This document shows positions 32,377 to 44,008 of a stretch of 64,000 nucleotides of DNA, one piece after another. Source of the DNA: Serpula lacrymans var. lacrymans S7.9 (lineage: Eukaryota; Basidiomycota; Agaricomycetes; Boletales; Serpulaceae); the NCBI RefSeq assembly GCF_000218685.1, contig NW_006763306.1, positions 58,835-122,834 of the forward strand. The letters are read 5' to 3'. Made by a program: the position numbers and the translations under genes. Position 1 is the first letter of the stretch; the number at the start of each line of letters is the position of its first letter. The notes under the pieces were generated by a model. It made no database searches, had not been told where the DNA came from, and worked only from the letters and a program-made list of their open reading frames with translations.

Positions 32377-33759
32377 ATGCTCGCTCGTCGTTGCCAGCGT
32401 AGGGCAGAGGAAGAGGCGAGGATAGCTGAGCTGGTTGCACAGTATGAGCGCAGTGCACTCTTACTCTTTGGCTCTCGCTCGAGATCTCCTGGCCAACATA
32501 GTACAGGCGAATTGTGGTAGTGTAAGCACTATCAGTGGTTAAAGGACAACGGGTATTTTCTCCGCACTCGCTATGCTCCAGACTGGTCCCCTTCATGGAA
32601 AACCACCAATGTATCATGGGTGGAGTGTGAAGATAGACAAGGTCCACTCGTATGTAGTAGTGAACTCGTGTGTCGCTTTGGTTGACAGTGGGTCAATTAA
32701 CAGGTAGAGCATGTGTTGGATGCCACTCGAATATCTGATGGGGCCTTTGTAACTTTGAAGTTGTTCAAAAAGTCACTACATCCTTTCGAGATTGAAATAG
32801 GCCAGTTCTTTTCGACAGAATCACTTCTATCCGACCCTGCCAATCATTGTGTACCAATTTACGATGTGCTTGTTGTACCGGATGACGAAGATCGTGCTAT
32901 TATTGTGATGCCTTTATTGCGTTTTTTCGACAGTCCGCCCTTCGACACTTTCGGGGAAGTGATCGACTTTCTTCGCCAAATTTCCGTAGTAAGTGCATCA
33001 GTCACTCAAAAATAAAAATAAAGTTTCCAAACGGTTTCTTTCACCAGGGTTTGCGATTCATGCACAAACATCACGTCGCTCATCGGTATGTACCATAACT
33101 ATTATATGATTCATTGCTGAAAGTTATACAGTGATTGCTTGAATCTAAACATCATGATGGATGCAACACCTCTATTTGTCGACCCGTATCACCCTCAAGA
33201 TCTTGAAATGAAACGCGATTACACGGGGCGGGTAAGCTATCACACTCGTACCCAGCGTCCGCCAAAATATCTATTTGTCGATTTTGGTATATCACGCCGC
33301 TATGGTCCTAATGATATAGCTCCTCTGGAAGATCCAATATGGGGAGGCGATAAAACAGTTCCCGAATTCCAGCAGTCGAACGAGCCCCGCAATCCATTCC
33401 CAACAGACGTATACTATCTGGGAAATATGATCAGGAACTCATTTTTGGTGGTGTGTCACTTTTGGTGTTTCTCAAGGAACTGATTACGCATTACTTTTAT
33501 CAAGGCCAGAACAGGTTTTGAGTTCGTGGAACCGCTGGTGAAAGACATGGTACAGGATGACCCAGAAAAGCGGCCCAACATGGATGAAGTCATTCTACGG
33601 TTTGAGGGGATCATCAAGCAACTAAGCAGCTGGAAATTGCGATCACGCGTCATTAACGAGCACGATGACAACATTTTGGGTTTTTATCGTTGTGTCACTC
33701 ATTGGGCCCGCCGCTTCAGCTTGGTTATCAGGAGGGTGTCTGCCATACCAACACCTTGA
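32377..33759 (+). pseudogene. Eukaryotic protein-kinase-like gene (one premature stop)
   Basis: Exons join in frame across four likely introns: about 32650-32703, 32992-33047, 33086-33131 and ~33450-33511. The product has a basic/Glu-rich N-terminus (CQRRAEEEARIAELVAQYE). HYQWLKDNGYFLRTRYAPDW and PSWKTTNVSWVECED come next. The catalytic core has HRDCLNLNIMMD (HRD split by the third intron), FVDFGIS (the DFG motif, ~33280) and, near the C-terminus, VKDMVQDDPEKRPNMDEV. The Lys of the ATP site is probably in FVTLKLFKK. The only obvious lesion is TAG at 32518-32520, likely a former Trp codon. Fungal kinase-like proteins of this layout are abundant in Agaricomycetes; the substrate is unknown. Confidence 0.75.
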
Positions 33760-34338
33760 AACTGTCGTACCTGCTACATGTACTTCTGGATCTATCTGAA
33801 GAACTAGTTGGTGTGTTAGGCATTCTATGTGCAGTCCATATGGCCGGTGCCTTTAAGACTGAAGTTATGTGCAGCCAGATTGTAATATATCATCGCCCGC
33901 TGGGCAGCCCTGGACCGGCTTACCAGGAAAGACCAAGCAAATACTCGTGGAATGTCTAGGGTCACAATGCAGACAAGCTAGGGTGCACAAACTTCATATT
34001 GGACAGAGCAAAAGTCAACGATGAGACTCGAGCGATATTCCCATTGTGGCAAACTAGAATTCTGGCAGAAGGCACGGGGAGGATTGGGTTGCCAGTGGTA
34101 ACGCCGACAAGTACAAAGTGCTATTCGAAGTTTGGAAGCGCCTAAGCCGAGAATTAGGTTCGTCACTCCATTGGTACATCGTGATCCTCCGCCAAACCTG
34201 TGTACCTAAGTAATCTAGGTGTCACAATCCACCCCTGAGTACGGGTCTACAATAATGAAACCTGTTTATCCACCAATACGGTGGATGAATAGTTACTGTA
34301 GGAATTTTGAATACAGCCGCAGTGTGGCATTGGTTTTT
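33760..34338. other. Unassigned downstream region of the kinase unit
   Basis: No recognisable gene. A short plus-strand open frame continues to 33959 without motifs. It ends at the right hairpin. Confidence 0.35.
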
Positions 34339-34365
34339 TCCTGGTACCATAGGTTACCAGGTCTC
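34339..34365. repeat. Right inverted hairpin flanking the kinase gene
   Basis: TTCCTGGTACCATAGGTTAC plus CAGGTCTC, reverse complement of the left copy with one transition (ACCTATGG versus ACCTACGG). CCTGGTA...TACCAGG also forms a hairpin here. Confidence 0.75.
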
Positions 34366-35094
34366 AGAACCAGCTATTGACACTACTTTTGGCCCCAGTG
34401 ATTCATACTGACCATCTGCACTTGGCACATGAGCGCCATCTCTTTTCATTGAACCGCCACAGACATAGTACCACAGACACATCTTTTTGTGCAGGAACAG
34501 TATGCGCCTCTCAACACCCCATACTTCCCTTGCTTCCAATTAACACCAATGAACTTGAAAATGAGTTGTCTCGAGAACACATAACCAATGCAATCAAACC
34601 ATTTGTCTTGCCGTGCCCCTTTGACGATCCAAGTGTCATGTTGCTTTTTGAAGAAGAGTGTTGATGAGGTCCTGTAGAAATCCTTGGTCAGTTTTTTGAT
34701 CGAACTAATGACAATAACCATGCCTACTTTGAGTTGTATGGTGTGCATTACTTCAAAATTTGTAATTTAAAAATCATCATTATTCCAAATGTCTCGCACC
34801 TCAAGCCTTCATACCACATTCTTACCATATGATATATACAAATGATGGTATAACTTCCGCCATGGGGCCAGGAGTGCCTGGAGGGCGATGTTATTTAAAC
34901 TCCCGATGGGTCTGATCGATAATTGTATACCTCATTCATAAATTAAAACTCTAATGTACATATAATCACAATATATTGTGATACGTTACGCTAGAGATCG
35001 TCTTTCAGAGAGTATGAGACAAATTCAAAAAACATACATGGAGTGATGTAATGAGACCAAGAAAACAACCATAAGATGATATAAAACAAGGCTT
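34366..35094. other. Unassigned region with a short open frame
   Basis: A plus-strand frame (34377-34664) includes NTNELENELSREHITNAI and FVLPCPFDDPSVMLLFEEEC, which looks coding-like but is unrecognised; it ends in consecutive stops. The remainder is AT-rich and holds the 3' side of the alpha-kinase gene. Confidence 0.35.
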
Positions 35095-37994
35095 TCAATG
35101 CTCATGACAAGTGCTCTGGATGTCCATATTATCAATCTCCTCCAGCGACGATATGTCTGACTTTGAAGAAGCTGACTGAGAAGGACCACAGCAAGCTTTA
35201 ACAACGGGACTGAGATTGTAGTAAGCACAGTAAGTGTTGCAGCAATGGAGGTAGGGGAAATTGTACAAAGTTTCCGTCCAATTGCCCTCACCAAAACAAG
35301 CAGCATGACTCCTAAGATATGCAATTAGCTAGTAGGCAAAGTAACTAAGAAAAAAACCCACTTTACTGTGATCATCTGGCAATCAGTCAACAGAAAACCG
35401 GCATCTGAGAAAGGGGATCGATGATCAGTAAGCTATGCAAGTTAGGACCTAAAAATGAAATAAATACCTTGGAAATCAGACAAGAAAGCAAGACCATGAG
35501 AGATATTATACTGGACATGTTGCACGAAACAAAGAAACTCAGTGATCAACTGTTGCTGGTCATTCAAACCAGGTCTAGGTGAGGCATTGTTGTTGTTAAT
35601 ATACTTCACAAAATCTCCATCAATTTGCTCCTCAAGCAGGTATACTGCACCTTTCAGACTCGGGACAAGAGGCACAGCAATGGCAGAATAAACCATACAT
35701 AGGCGAGGAAGTTTGGGAGGTGGAAGTTCAGTGGGATTTTCTTTGTGTTTAGAACAACTCCTAATAAACTGATACACCATTTTCATCAGACTACACCCCC
35801 AATACATGCAGTTGGCTTTGACAAGCATTTTTGCAAGCTCATCTTGGATAGCAAGTCACTTCCTACCTGAGCGTGGGGCCAATATAGAGGCAGCTGGTGA
35901 AGCATTGGCCATGCTAGGTTGAAGTCTGTAGTACCACTGTTTAGCAATGATTTCTCCTCTGTGTAGGAATATGATGGATTGAATGGGAAAGTCAGAGGTA
36001 GGAAAGAGTTCATCTACAAAGATGGGGTGACAGGTTTTAAAGGATCTAGGGGGTCCAAGCATTGATTTGCTACTATGGTCTACTGTCAGACTTGCACGAG
36101 GTTGCTTGTCCATATTCTCAATATTAAAAGGCGAGGGTGTCTTGAGTAGCAAATTCAATGTAGCTGTAGGTACTGGAAATAGAGTGTACATCCCTGAGTT
36201 GTCCTTTACTGTGAAATGTTAATATGAGATCCTGAAATCAAAGAGATAGGAAACATACCAAAGAGTTTTGCCTGCAGTCAAACATTAGACTGTTCTTCCA
36301 TCACACATTTGAATTCCTCCTCATTGGGTACATGAAACTCCTCTTGTTCCTCACTACTGTTTTTGTCCTCAGTCAACATCATCACAGTACTTTTGAATTT
36401 AAGACGGTACAGGTGAGGCACCTGAACAAGTGATATTTTGTTGATGCTGAAAGAAGACATTAGATTAGGTATAGAAGCATCTCACAGCAGTACATACCTG
36501 TGCACATTTCAATGATGCCGAATTACTTACAGTCTCTTTGTCAGGTATATTGGATTTCTTGACCCTCTTTTTCAGATGGGTCGCCGAACGAAAGACCTAT
36601 TTGCTATGAGTAAGAAGTAAGTAAGAAAGTATGATGCTTACCTTCTCCATTACACTAACATCTGAATTGTCACTCTCAGACCCATTCTTTAAACTCTCCT
36701 TCCAAAATAATATATTGTGATACTGTGCATAGGTGATTACGAGTAAGATGGTGACTTTACAGTTTGACACAAACTTGGGGATGGGGTCCTTGTTGCTGAC
36801 CTGGTAAAACACTTTGTGAAGGATGAGGTGGTCTGAATTCCACTGAGGCCTACGAGGGTCATACAGTAAGAACTTCGGCAACCTATACATTTCCAGCGAA
36901 TTTAGAGCAAGGTCATAGTCACTAGTCTACTCTGTTCACTCTGTCTATATCAACTATAGGTTTTTGATTGCCATACACCACACTTCTAAACACATCAAAG
37001 CAACCGGAAGAGTGACATAACATTCAAGGTTCTAATCAATGTAAGCCCCAAGTAACAATAACATGTGGGTAAAGACTTACCCCACTAAAACAGTCCTCAA
37101 TTTCCCCTCCTCTTTCAAGCAATGGATAACCACTCGCAGAGTGACACATTGTTGGGGTGCAATGGTGGCGATTGTGGTGGTGGCTATGGTGAGCATGGTT
37201 AGGGGTATAGCCCATTGTAGAGCTATTGTTGACAGTAGGCTGGCATGAGAGAGCGACTGGTGTGTACAACCTTATGTTAGAGCCTGGTCAGATGGTTGCC
37301 TGGGATGGTTGCTTTGAGGGGGAGATTGGTAAGTTTTTGAGCAGCTGCAGAACTAATGTGCTGTTTAGGAAAGACTTGTTCTACAAAACAAGTAGTGAGT
37401 GTGGGGATAGCATAAAGACAATGCACTATAAACATACCTCCACATTGTGCAGCAGAAGATGCCTTCACCAGCACTCGCCTGGTTTCAGCATCTACAACAT
37501 GTTGTTCGGGAATGGCCATGAAGTCTAATGTGGCACCAAGGACATCAATCAATCAATGATCGGTAGATCAGTGGAATGATATCATAGACATAGGACTTAC
37601 TTGCAATGGGAAGTTGGTTTGCATCCTCAGCTTGACACTTTTAGTCATAGTGTTTGGTGCAGTCGGGACAGCAATGTCTACCTGATCCATTCATAGCCTT
37701 GACATATATGAATATGACATTGCAGTCAAAGTATGTCAAACAACGCTTGCACTGTTGCCTGGCCTCATGATTAGAAGCAGGTGTAAAGTCAACCATGATA
37801 GTGTAGAAAACAAACCATGTAAACACTGACCTAACAGCTCCATTTGAACGCATCTTATAGATGTATCTCTCCAAGCATATTACTGGAGCTTTTCCATTCA
37901 TGAATACAATGACCCGGTTCTTCAAGTGATCTGTTGGTGACTCAGAGGTGCTTGGGATTCCCATGTCAGTAACTTCTGAACATGATGGAAACAT
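35095..37994 (-). pseudogene. Alpha-type (EEF2K-like) protein kinase, multi-exon, one in-frame stop
   Basis: Minus-strand gene with at least eight coding blocks. An N-terminal block has Cys pairs (CKRCLTYFDC; HCCPDCTKHY), as in the zinc-binding N-termini of fungal alpha-kinases. A His-rich linker (NHAHHSHHHNRHH, ~37130) follows, then SRPQW/FWKESLKNGSESD and an acidic block (EDKNSSEEQEEF). The kinase core has GPPRSFKTCHP, IIAKQWYY (probable ATP-site Lys), VYLLEEQIDGDFVKYINNN, CFVQHVQY and FLSDFQG. After an intron comes GFLLTDCQMIT, and after another HAACFGEGN...HCCNTYC, the C-terminal zinc module. An in-frame TGA at 35856-35858 (SGRK*LAIQDEL) is the only clear lesion. Start uncertain. Confidence 0.75.
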
Positions 37995-38225
37995 GAGGTA
38001 TGAGGTATGGCAATAAGCAAAATGAGCTTACCAAGCACAACTCCCTCGTGTTTGAGTTGAACTTACAGTCTTTTGACTGCTCTGAGTTGCAAGTCCCTTT
38101 CCCCTCACCAGCTTGCTTCACTCATGTTCAACCCAAAAGGCCTCAATGGTTCTAACACACAGCCGCGTACATTGTTACATATATTCACTTGTATCCAACA
38201 CTTACTTTTTGTGTGTTAAATGTAG

Positions 38226-39163
38226 CTCCAGATTATATAATTCGACCTTTGATCGAGAAATATGTCACTGCTGGGTACTCAAACCCAGATATCCTCATGT
38301 CCCTGAAGGGGTCTTTTGATGCAACAAAGTATAGCTTGTCGTGCATATAATACACTTGTGGATTTATTGCCGATGGCCAAGCCTGTCAGTCAATTAACCA
38401 CTCAGGGATCCGCCGTGACTGTGTGGGCCTTTAAAGGTCTTGTTGGTTGCTGCACTACATTTTGATACACTAATGTTAGAATGTTCAAGCCTTGCCCTGC
38501 TTAAGACAAAATGCATGAAATGGGGCCTCAAAAGCACCTGAGGACAAGCACACACCCTGCAAAGTATTGGACCCACCGCTGAACATTTGCAAATGTGATA
38601 TCCAATCAAGGGTCACACAACATAAAGAGTGTGCTATGTGAAGAGGAGGGAATAATGGCTCCCCGGTAAGTCGTACATCCTAAGAGTGCTAGATCTAACT
38701 CTAACTCCTAACCAACAGTAAACTAATCCTTCAGTACATGAACCAGGAGCATCCTAACGATGTTGCAGCATGCCAACATTGCAGGCTGAAATGCAGTTAT
38801 TTTTAGACCGCAGGAGTAAATGACTTCTGGAGTTTTGACCAACACGACAAGTGGAGGTGGTTTTAGCCTTTTCTTCATATAGGGTTGGAACCGTTTTCTG
38901 GTAAGATTTTATGGCTGAAAATATGGTGGACCAACCATAATCTGCGATTAATCTGTGGATGGTACTGCAATACTATGGAGAAACTTGGTGGTATGCATGA
39001 TAACCCTTTATCATATTATTTATTAGTAGCTAACATCACATTTTAGGTATGCCGCTTGTCACCCAGAGTGACCCAGGTACCAAGAACAATGAAATAGCAA
39101 ATGCCCAAACCCTCCTGCACCATATGCATGACCCCGGCCTCAATCAGACATTACAATACGCAT
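38226..39163 (+). pseudogene. DDE integrase-core gene, block 1 (5' part)
   Basis: Coding-like blocks of a basidiomycete integrase-core (retroviral-integrase fold) protein. IRPLIEKYVTAGYSNPDIL is near 38240. KWGLKST*GQAHTLQSIGP is near 38520, and CEEEGIMAPR ends at an intron GTAAGT...ACAG (~38656-38711). YMNQEHPNDVAACQH follows, then GVNDFWSFDQHDKW (first catalytic Asp), GLEPFSGKILWLKIWWTN, and an intron (GTATGC...TTTTAG, ~39000-39046). MPLVTQSDPGT (second Asp) and NNEIANAQTLL (catalytic Glu) come last. It ends at the insertion site of element D. At least four stops, two at positions where the family has Arg (CGA to TGA), mark it as dead. It continues at 46541. Confidence 0.75.
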
Positions 39164-39520
39164 TGTTACGAACTGTGTTTCCTATGGACTTTATTTCTTT
39201 TGGACCTTATTTCTTTTCCAGAGTAGCTACCTACCGCTACTCATTCTTAGTTCCCACACTTGTTACTTATTACAGTTTCACCGGTCATCCTTTGTTCAAC
39301 ACAAACACTCACCCTAAAGTAGGACAGTATATATAGATGCCTGTATTGTAGTTAACATCTCCAATACAATTATATGCTTCAACAGTGCAACTTGGTATTC
39401 ATCAGTTTAAACCTCATCATCAGAATACGTCTTAAACCCATCCACAAATGGGCCTATCAGAAACAGCTGTGTTGCTAGGAACCCCCGTTGTTACCAGGCT
39501 TGTACATTCCAAGTGTAACA
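39164..39520 (+). repeat. Element D 5' LTR
   Basis: TGTTACGAACTG...AAGTGTAACA, TATA-like GTATATATAG near 39328. The sequence after it (AATAATCATATTCC) does not match a tRNA 3' end or an obvious self-priming segment. Confidence 0.9.
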
Positions 39521-39580
39521 AATAATCATATTCCATATCCTCATCCCATGCTATAGCGAAGGACAAGAAAGTCACAAAAT

Positions 39581-40480
39581 GTGCAAGGAGAGTCCACTCA
39601 CCAGGCACAATCAGAGCAGATCACTCGTCAGCACATCCCTCAGTATCATGAGAAGAAGAACAGCAGCACCACCTCCCTTTCCACACTGACATCACTCGAG
39701 TCACACAGAGAACAAGCAGACACATTCTACATAGCCAGAACACGTTGCTGCAGTATTACACAGGAAGCCACCCACAGCTATACCCACAGCAGCCCTAGCG
39801 TGGAAAGAAACCAAATTAATGAAATACACCAGATTGGGCAAATACCCAAAATGGACGGACTTCAAAACCGACTTTAACGGGACATTTATTACTGCGGATG
39901 TAAAAGGAACAGCCAGCGCAGCCCTCATGATGATAGAAATGGAAACAGGAGAAACGGCAGTAAGTTTCAACTGTTGTTTCATGGTAGAAGCAGGAAAAAG
40001 CGGCTTAAACAACAAAAAGACTAATCAAGGTGTACAAAAGTTCTATACACCCATACCTCCTTCAAAATGTACTTAACTCCTCCACACAACCCAAAAATAT
40101 TGCAGAATGGATGAGCATTGTTGCTGGCCTAGATGCCAACTGGATGAACTTGAACAGTATCAGTGAAAGGAAGTGGGGAAAGAAGGGAGAGAAAAGGAAA
40201 GAGGAAAAAGGCGGAAGAAGCCAGTCATCCTTGGTGAAATGTTTAACCAAGGATGAAGAAGATTTGCTCAAACAAGAAGGGTGATGCTTTATATGCAAAG
40301 AACAAGGACATATCTCACGGTTCTGTTCGGAAAAAAAAAAGGGAAACAACCAGACCAAAGAATTCAGACGGCAGAAGTTGCGGAAAAAGACAAAACGGAA
40401 ACTGTGGTGGAAGATGGAAAAGGAATTTCCCACATCCTCAAAATGTGGAGAGAACTCAGCGAAGCAGATCGTGCCAGCAC
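39581..40480 (+). pseudogene. Element D Gag remnant with zinc knuckle
   Basis: Several overlapping short frames: LGKYPKWTDFKTDFNGTF (39830-39880), NIAEWMSIVAGLDANWM (~40100), then, after a TGA at 40282-40284, CFICKEQGHISRFC, a canonical CCHC zinc knuckle (~40285-40326). The protein is shorter than usual Gag and broken by frameshifts. Confidence 0.7.
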
Positions 40481-40599
40481 CATTGACAAATTACAAAAGG
40501 AGGGTTTTGGAAAGGACAATCCACCCCAATGCTAATATCGTCCAAAATAGCCATTGTAACCATATCCACAATCAACTTAAACTTGTTATGAATTGACAC

Positions 40600-40948
40600 C
40601 ACATTACAACAAAAAACCATTGGAACCAAAGCAGTAATAGACTCAGGGGTGACAGACGACTTTCTGGACACAAAATTTGCAATCAAACATCACCTACCAC
40701 TTAACAAGCTTGACACACCCATTACATACAAGAATGTAGATGGAACTATCAGCAACGGAGGAAAGATCACCCACTACACCTATCAATGGATAGAAGCAGG
40801 AGGGAGGAATACCATGTGCAAATTCCTCATCACTGGATTAGGAGGAGAAGACATTCTCCTTGGATACCCATGGCTCCACAAGGTCAACCCCACTATAGAC
40901 TGGACATCAAAAAGCGTAGACACCCAACATGCCATTCACACAATCTGA
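40600..40948 (+). pseudogene. Element D protease
   Basis: VIDSGVTDDFLDTKFA is the aspartic protease active site (DSG, with Val in place of the usual Ala). ILLGYPWLHKVNPTIDW is the second motif. The frame ends TGA at 40946-40948. Confidence 0.8.
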
Positions 40949-41150
40949 TCCCATTCCGACCAATCCATGATTTACACCATCAAAATTGATTAACTGGAAC
41001 TATTAATCAACTATGTACATGAAACACAGATTTTTCCGAAAACTAACACCACCATAGAGTTAGCAATCCAAAACAATGTCAGGAAAAAGATAACGGAACT
41101 ACCCAAAGTCTACAAAGAATTTGCACAGGTCCCCGACAAGAAGGCCTCTG

Positions 41151-41704
41151 AAAGATGTTGGAATTCAAGGTCAAAGCCTGGGCCTTGTTAAACAATATTG
41201 TGTAACTACCAAGAGTTTCTTACTCTGGCACACAACTCAGACAAGCATAAGAGAGAAGAGAAGAAGGGATCACCCCCTAGGTTTCAACGGGTTTGTTGTG
41301 CTAGACAACAGGAGGACTTGCTGAGTCCTTCCCCATGTATTACTCCTGTATATATACTAAAATACATGAGGTACTGTACAGTTGTAAATAAACTTTAAGG
41401 TTCGATATCTAGCATGTGACCGGTCACATGATGAGTCTAGACACTAGTCAAGTGATGTGTCACATGACTGGTCATGTGACTTGGAAAAATAAAAGTAAAA
41501 GTATGAAAAAAGTGAAGTGTAAGTAGGTACTGTCACATCAATTGTAACACATTGTGCAATTGAGTGTTGATATCCAAGGGCTGGTAGCTCAGTTGGTTAG
41601 AGCACCACCATATATAGGCAGGCGCTCTAAGTGCTGACTCCATCGCAAGGACCCAGACGTGCTTTTCTGTACTCTCTGAGTCTACTGTGAATTATTACAA
41701 AAGA
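41151..41704. mobile_element. Small TG...CA insertion with 5-bp target duplication and a tRNA-like box
   Basis: Between the Gypsy D codons for KKASER and LPKRR lies TGTTGGAATTC...AATTATTACA (41156-41699), bounded by perfect AAAGA (41151-41155, 41700-41704). Without the nested E LTR it is about 190 bp. It contains GCTGGTAGCTCAGTTGGTTA, matching a Pol III A box/D-arm, and a CATATATAG TATA-like motif, but no B box or foldable tRNA 3' half. Confidence 0.65.
41201..41549 (-). mobile_element. Solo LTR of family E nested in the small insertion
   Basis: TGTAACTACC...ATTGTAACA, 349 bp, flanked by TATTG and CATTG (4/5). It shares the terminal and R-like regions with family A LTRs. It carries the 18-bp perfect palindrome at 41413-41430 and the inverted arms GTCACATGAC/GTCATGTGAC at 41459-41480. 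Confidence 0.88.
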
Positions 41705-42997
41705 TTACCCAAAAGAAGGATTTACGATCACACTATAAACCTAAAACCAGAGTTTAGACCCAAAGATTGCAAAATCTATCCCCTATCACCAAAAGAAAAC
41801 ACAGCACTGGAAAAACTCCTTAACGACAACCTCAGAAAAGGATATATCAGACCAAGCAAATCTCTGATGGCTTCCCCCTTCTTCTACATAGACAAGACCA
41901 ACAGATCTTTGCGACCATGCCAGGATTACCGTCAACTCAACAAACAAAAGATCCGGGATCCCTATCCACTACCCATGATCCCCGACCTCATAGACAAACT
42001 TAGTGGGGCATCACATTTCACAAAACTAGATCTACATTGGGGATATAACAACGTCCGGATAAAAGAAGGAGACAAATGGAAAGCAGCGTTTAAAACCAGA
42101 AAAGGACTTTTTAAACCAACAGTCATGTTCTTTGGCACGTGCAATTCCCCGGCCACCTTCCAATGCATGACGAACAACTATTTTGCAGATATGATAGACA
42201 AAGGATGGCTGATCATATACATGGACAACATACTTATATTTAGCAAAGGACCAGAAGAACATATCCTACAGACAAAATGAGTATTGCAAGACCTGCGCGA
42301 CAACGACCTATACCTAAAACTAGAAAAATGCACATTTGATGTAGCTGAAATAGACTATCTCGGCATGATCGCCTGTCACAACTGGGTGCAAATGGACCCA
42401 GTTGAGCTAGCAGGAATCAGAGATTGGCCTACCCCAACCAATGTCCACAAAGTCCAAAAATTCCTCGGCTTCGGCAACTTTTACCGCAAATTTATAGGCC
42501 ACTACTCGGAACTCGCAAGGCCACTCAATGCGCTATTAGAAAAAGGGAAGATTTGGAACTGGACCACAATGGAAGAGAAGGTATTTACACTACTAAAACA
42601 CTGTTCCAGCAAAGCTCCAGTTACCCAAATACCAGACCCAAACAAACCATCCCAAATTGCGACGGATGCATCCAAATATGCAACTGGAGCAGTTTTGAAC
42701 CAACCCAATGACAATGGGGTATGGCATCCATGTGCCTTCTTCTCCAAAATGCGATCCGCAGCCAAAAATAACTACCAAATATATGACAAAGAACTGCTTG
42801 CCGTCATCAGAGGACTAGAAGAATGGAAACATTACATTTTAGGCAGTGCCCACATGGTAGAAATCTTAACCAATCACAAGAATCTCACGTATTGGCAAGA
42901 AGCCAGAAAATTGACACCACGGCAGAGGCATTGGCAACTTCTACTCTCACAGTACAATTATACCCTGAAACACATACCTGAAACACATCACATATGA
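41687..42997 (+). pseudogene. Element D reverse transcriptase and RNase H
   Basis: RT motifs are [57 protein letters not shown] and the catalytic box as YMDN, where the second Asp is replaced by Asn. A TGA at 42278-42280 interrupts the frame (ILQTK*VLQDL). RNase H follows after the thumb (KFLGFGNFYRKFI): ATDASKYATGAVL, YDKELLAVIRGLEEW, TNHKNLTYW, RQRHWQLLLSQYNY. It ends at 42997. Confidence 0.9.
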
Positions 42998-44008
42998 CAA
43001 TTCCGGATAACCTTTCCAGAAGACCGGATTTATATACAGAAGAAGAAGAACAAGACACACCACTACTTCCAAAGACCATTTTTGCTGCAGTAGCAAACAC
43101 TGACCCATTTTTCACACATATACAAACAAGTTTGCGGGAAGGAACCCAATTACCAATGCACTTGGACCCAACAGATTGGACCACAAAAAACAATGACATA
43201 TTCTACAAAGGTCGCCATTACATTCCCACAGGCACCGAGAGAAAGGCATGTATTCAACAACAATATGATTTGGTAACAGCCGGACACCCAGGACAACTAA
43301 AAAGTAACGAGACACTATTATTGGCCAGGTATGACACAGATGATCAAAGATTATGTCACAGGATGTGCCGTGTGCCAACAAAGCAAGGTAATTACCAATC
43401 CAGTCAAAATACCCATACAGCCAATTTTGGGCCCAAAGACTACAGAACCATTCACGAACCTATCCATTGATTTCATCACAGATCTACCTGAAAGCAACGG
43501 ATATGGCAGTCTCATGGTCATGGTGGACCATGGCCTTACAAAGGGGGTAATACTATCGCCTTGCAAGAAAACTATTAATGCACTGGGAACGGCTAAATTA
43601 TTCCACCAACACATGTTTAAAAGATTTGGATTACATGACAAACTCATATCTGACAGAGGACCACAGTTTGCATCAGAGGTTACCAAAGAACTGGCCAGAT
43701 TACTCAAGACCAAAGTAATTCTATCAACCGCATGTCACCCCCAATCTGATGGAGAAACCGAAAGGGTAAACCAGGAGATAGAAACATATTCGCGGATCTT
43801 CTGCAACAATTTACCACATTCTTGGACAGAATGTCTCACGACGGCAGAATTCTGCCACAATCATAGACCACATTCGGCATGGAACAAATCACCATTCTAC
43901 CTCATAATGGGATATCACCATAGGGATCTCCCCACAACACCCATAACAACCAACATACTGACAGTAAGCAAAAGACTATCCAGCCTACTCGAAGCAAGGA
44001 TCATAGCG
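42994..44008 (+). pseudogene. Element D integrase
   Basis: The zinc-binding N-terminus is split by a frameshift near 43330 (AGHPGQLKSNETLLL then DYVTGCAVCQQSK). The catalytic core is complete on paper: LSIDFITDLPESNG, LISDRGPQFASE and DGETERVNQEIE carry the D-D-E residues. The C-terminal part (AWNKSPFYLIMGYHH) is interrupted by an E solo LTR at 44009. Confidence 0.9.

Noticed and set aside
39521..39545. Primer-binding site of element D by tRNA or self-priming
   Set aside because: AATAATCATATTCC matches no tRNA 3' end I know and no segment of the LTR near the expected transcript start.
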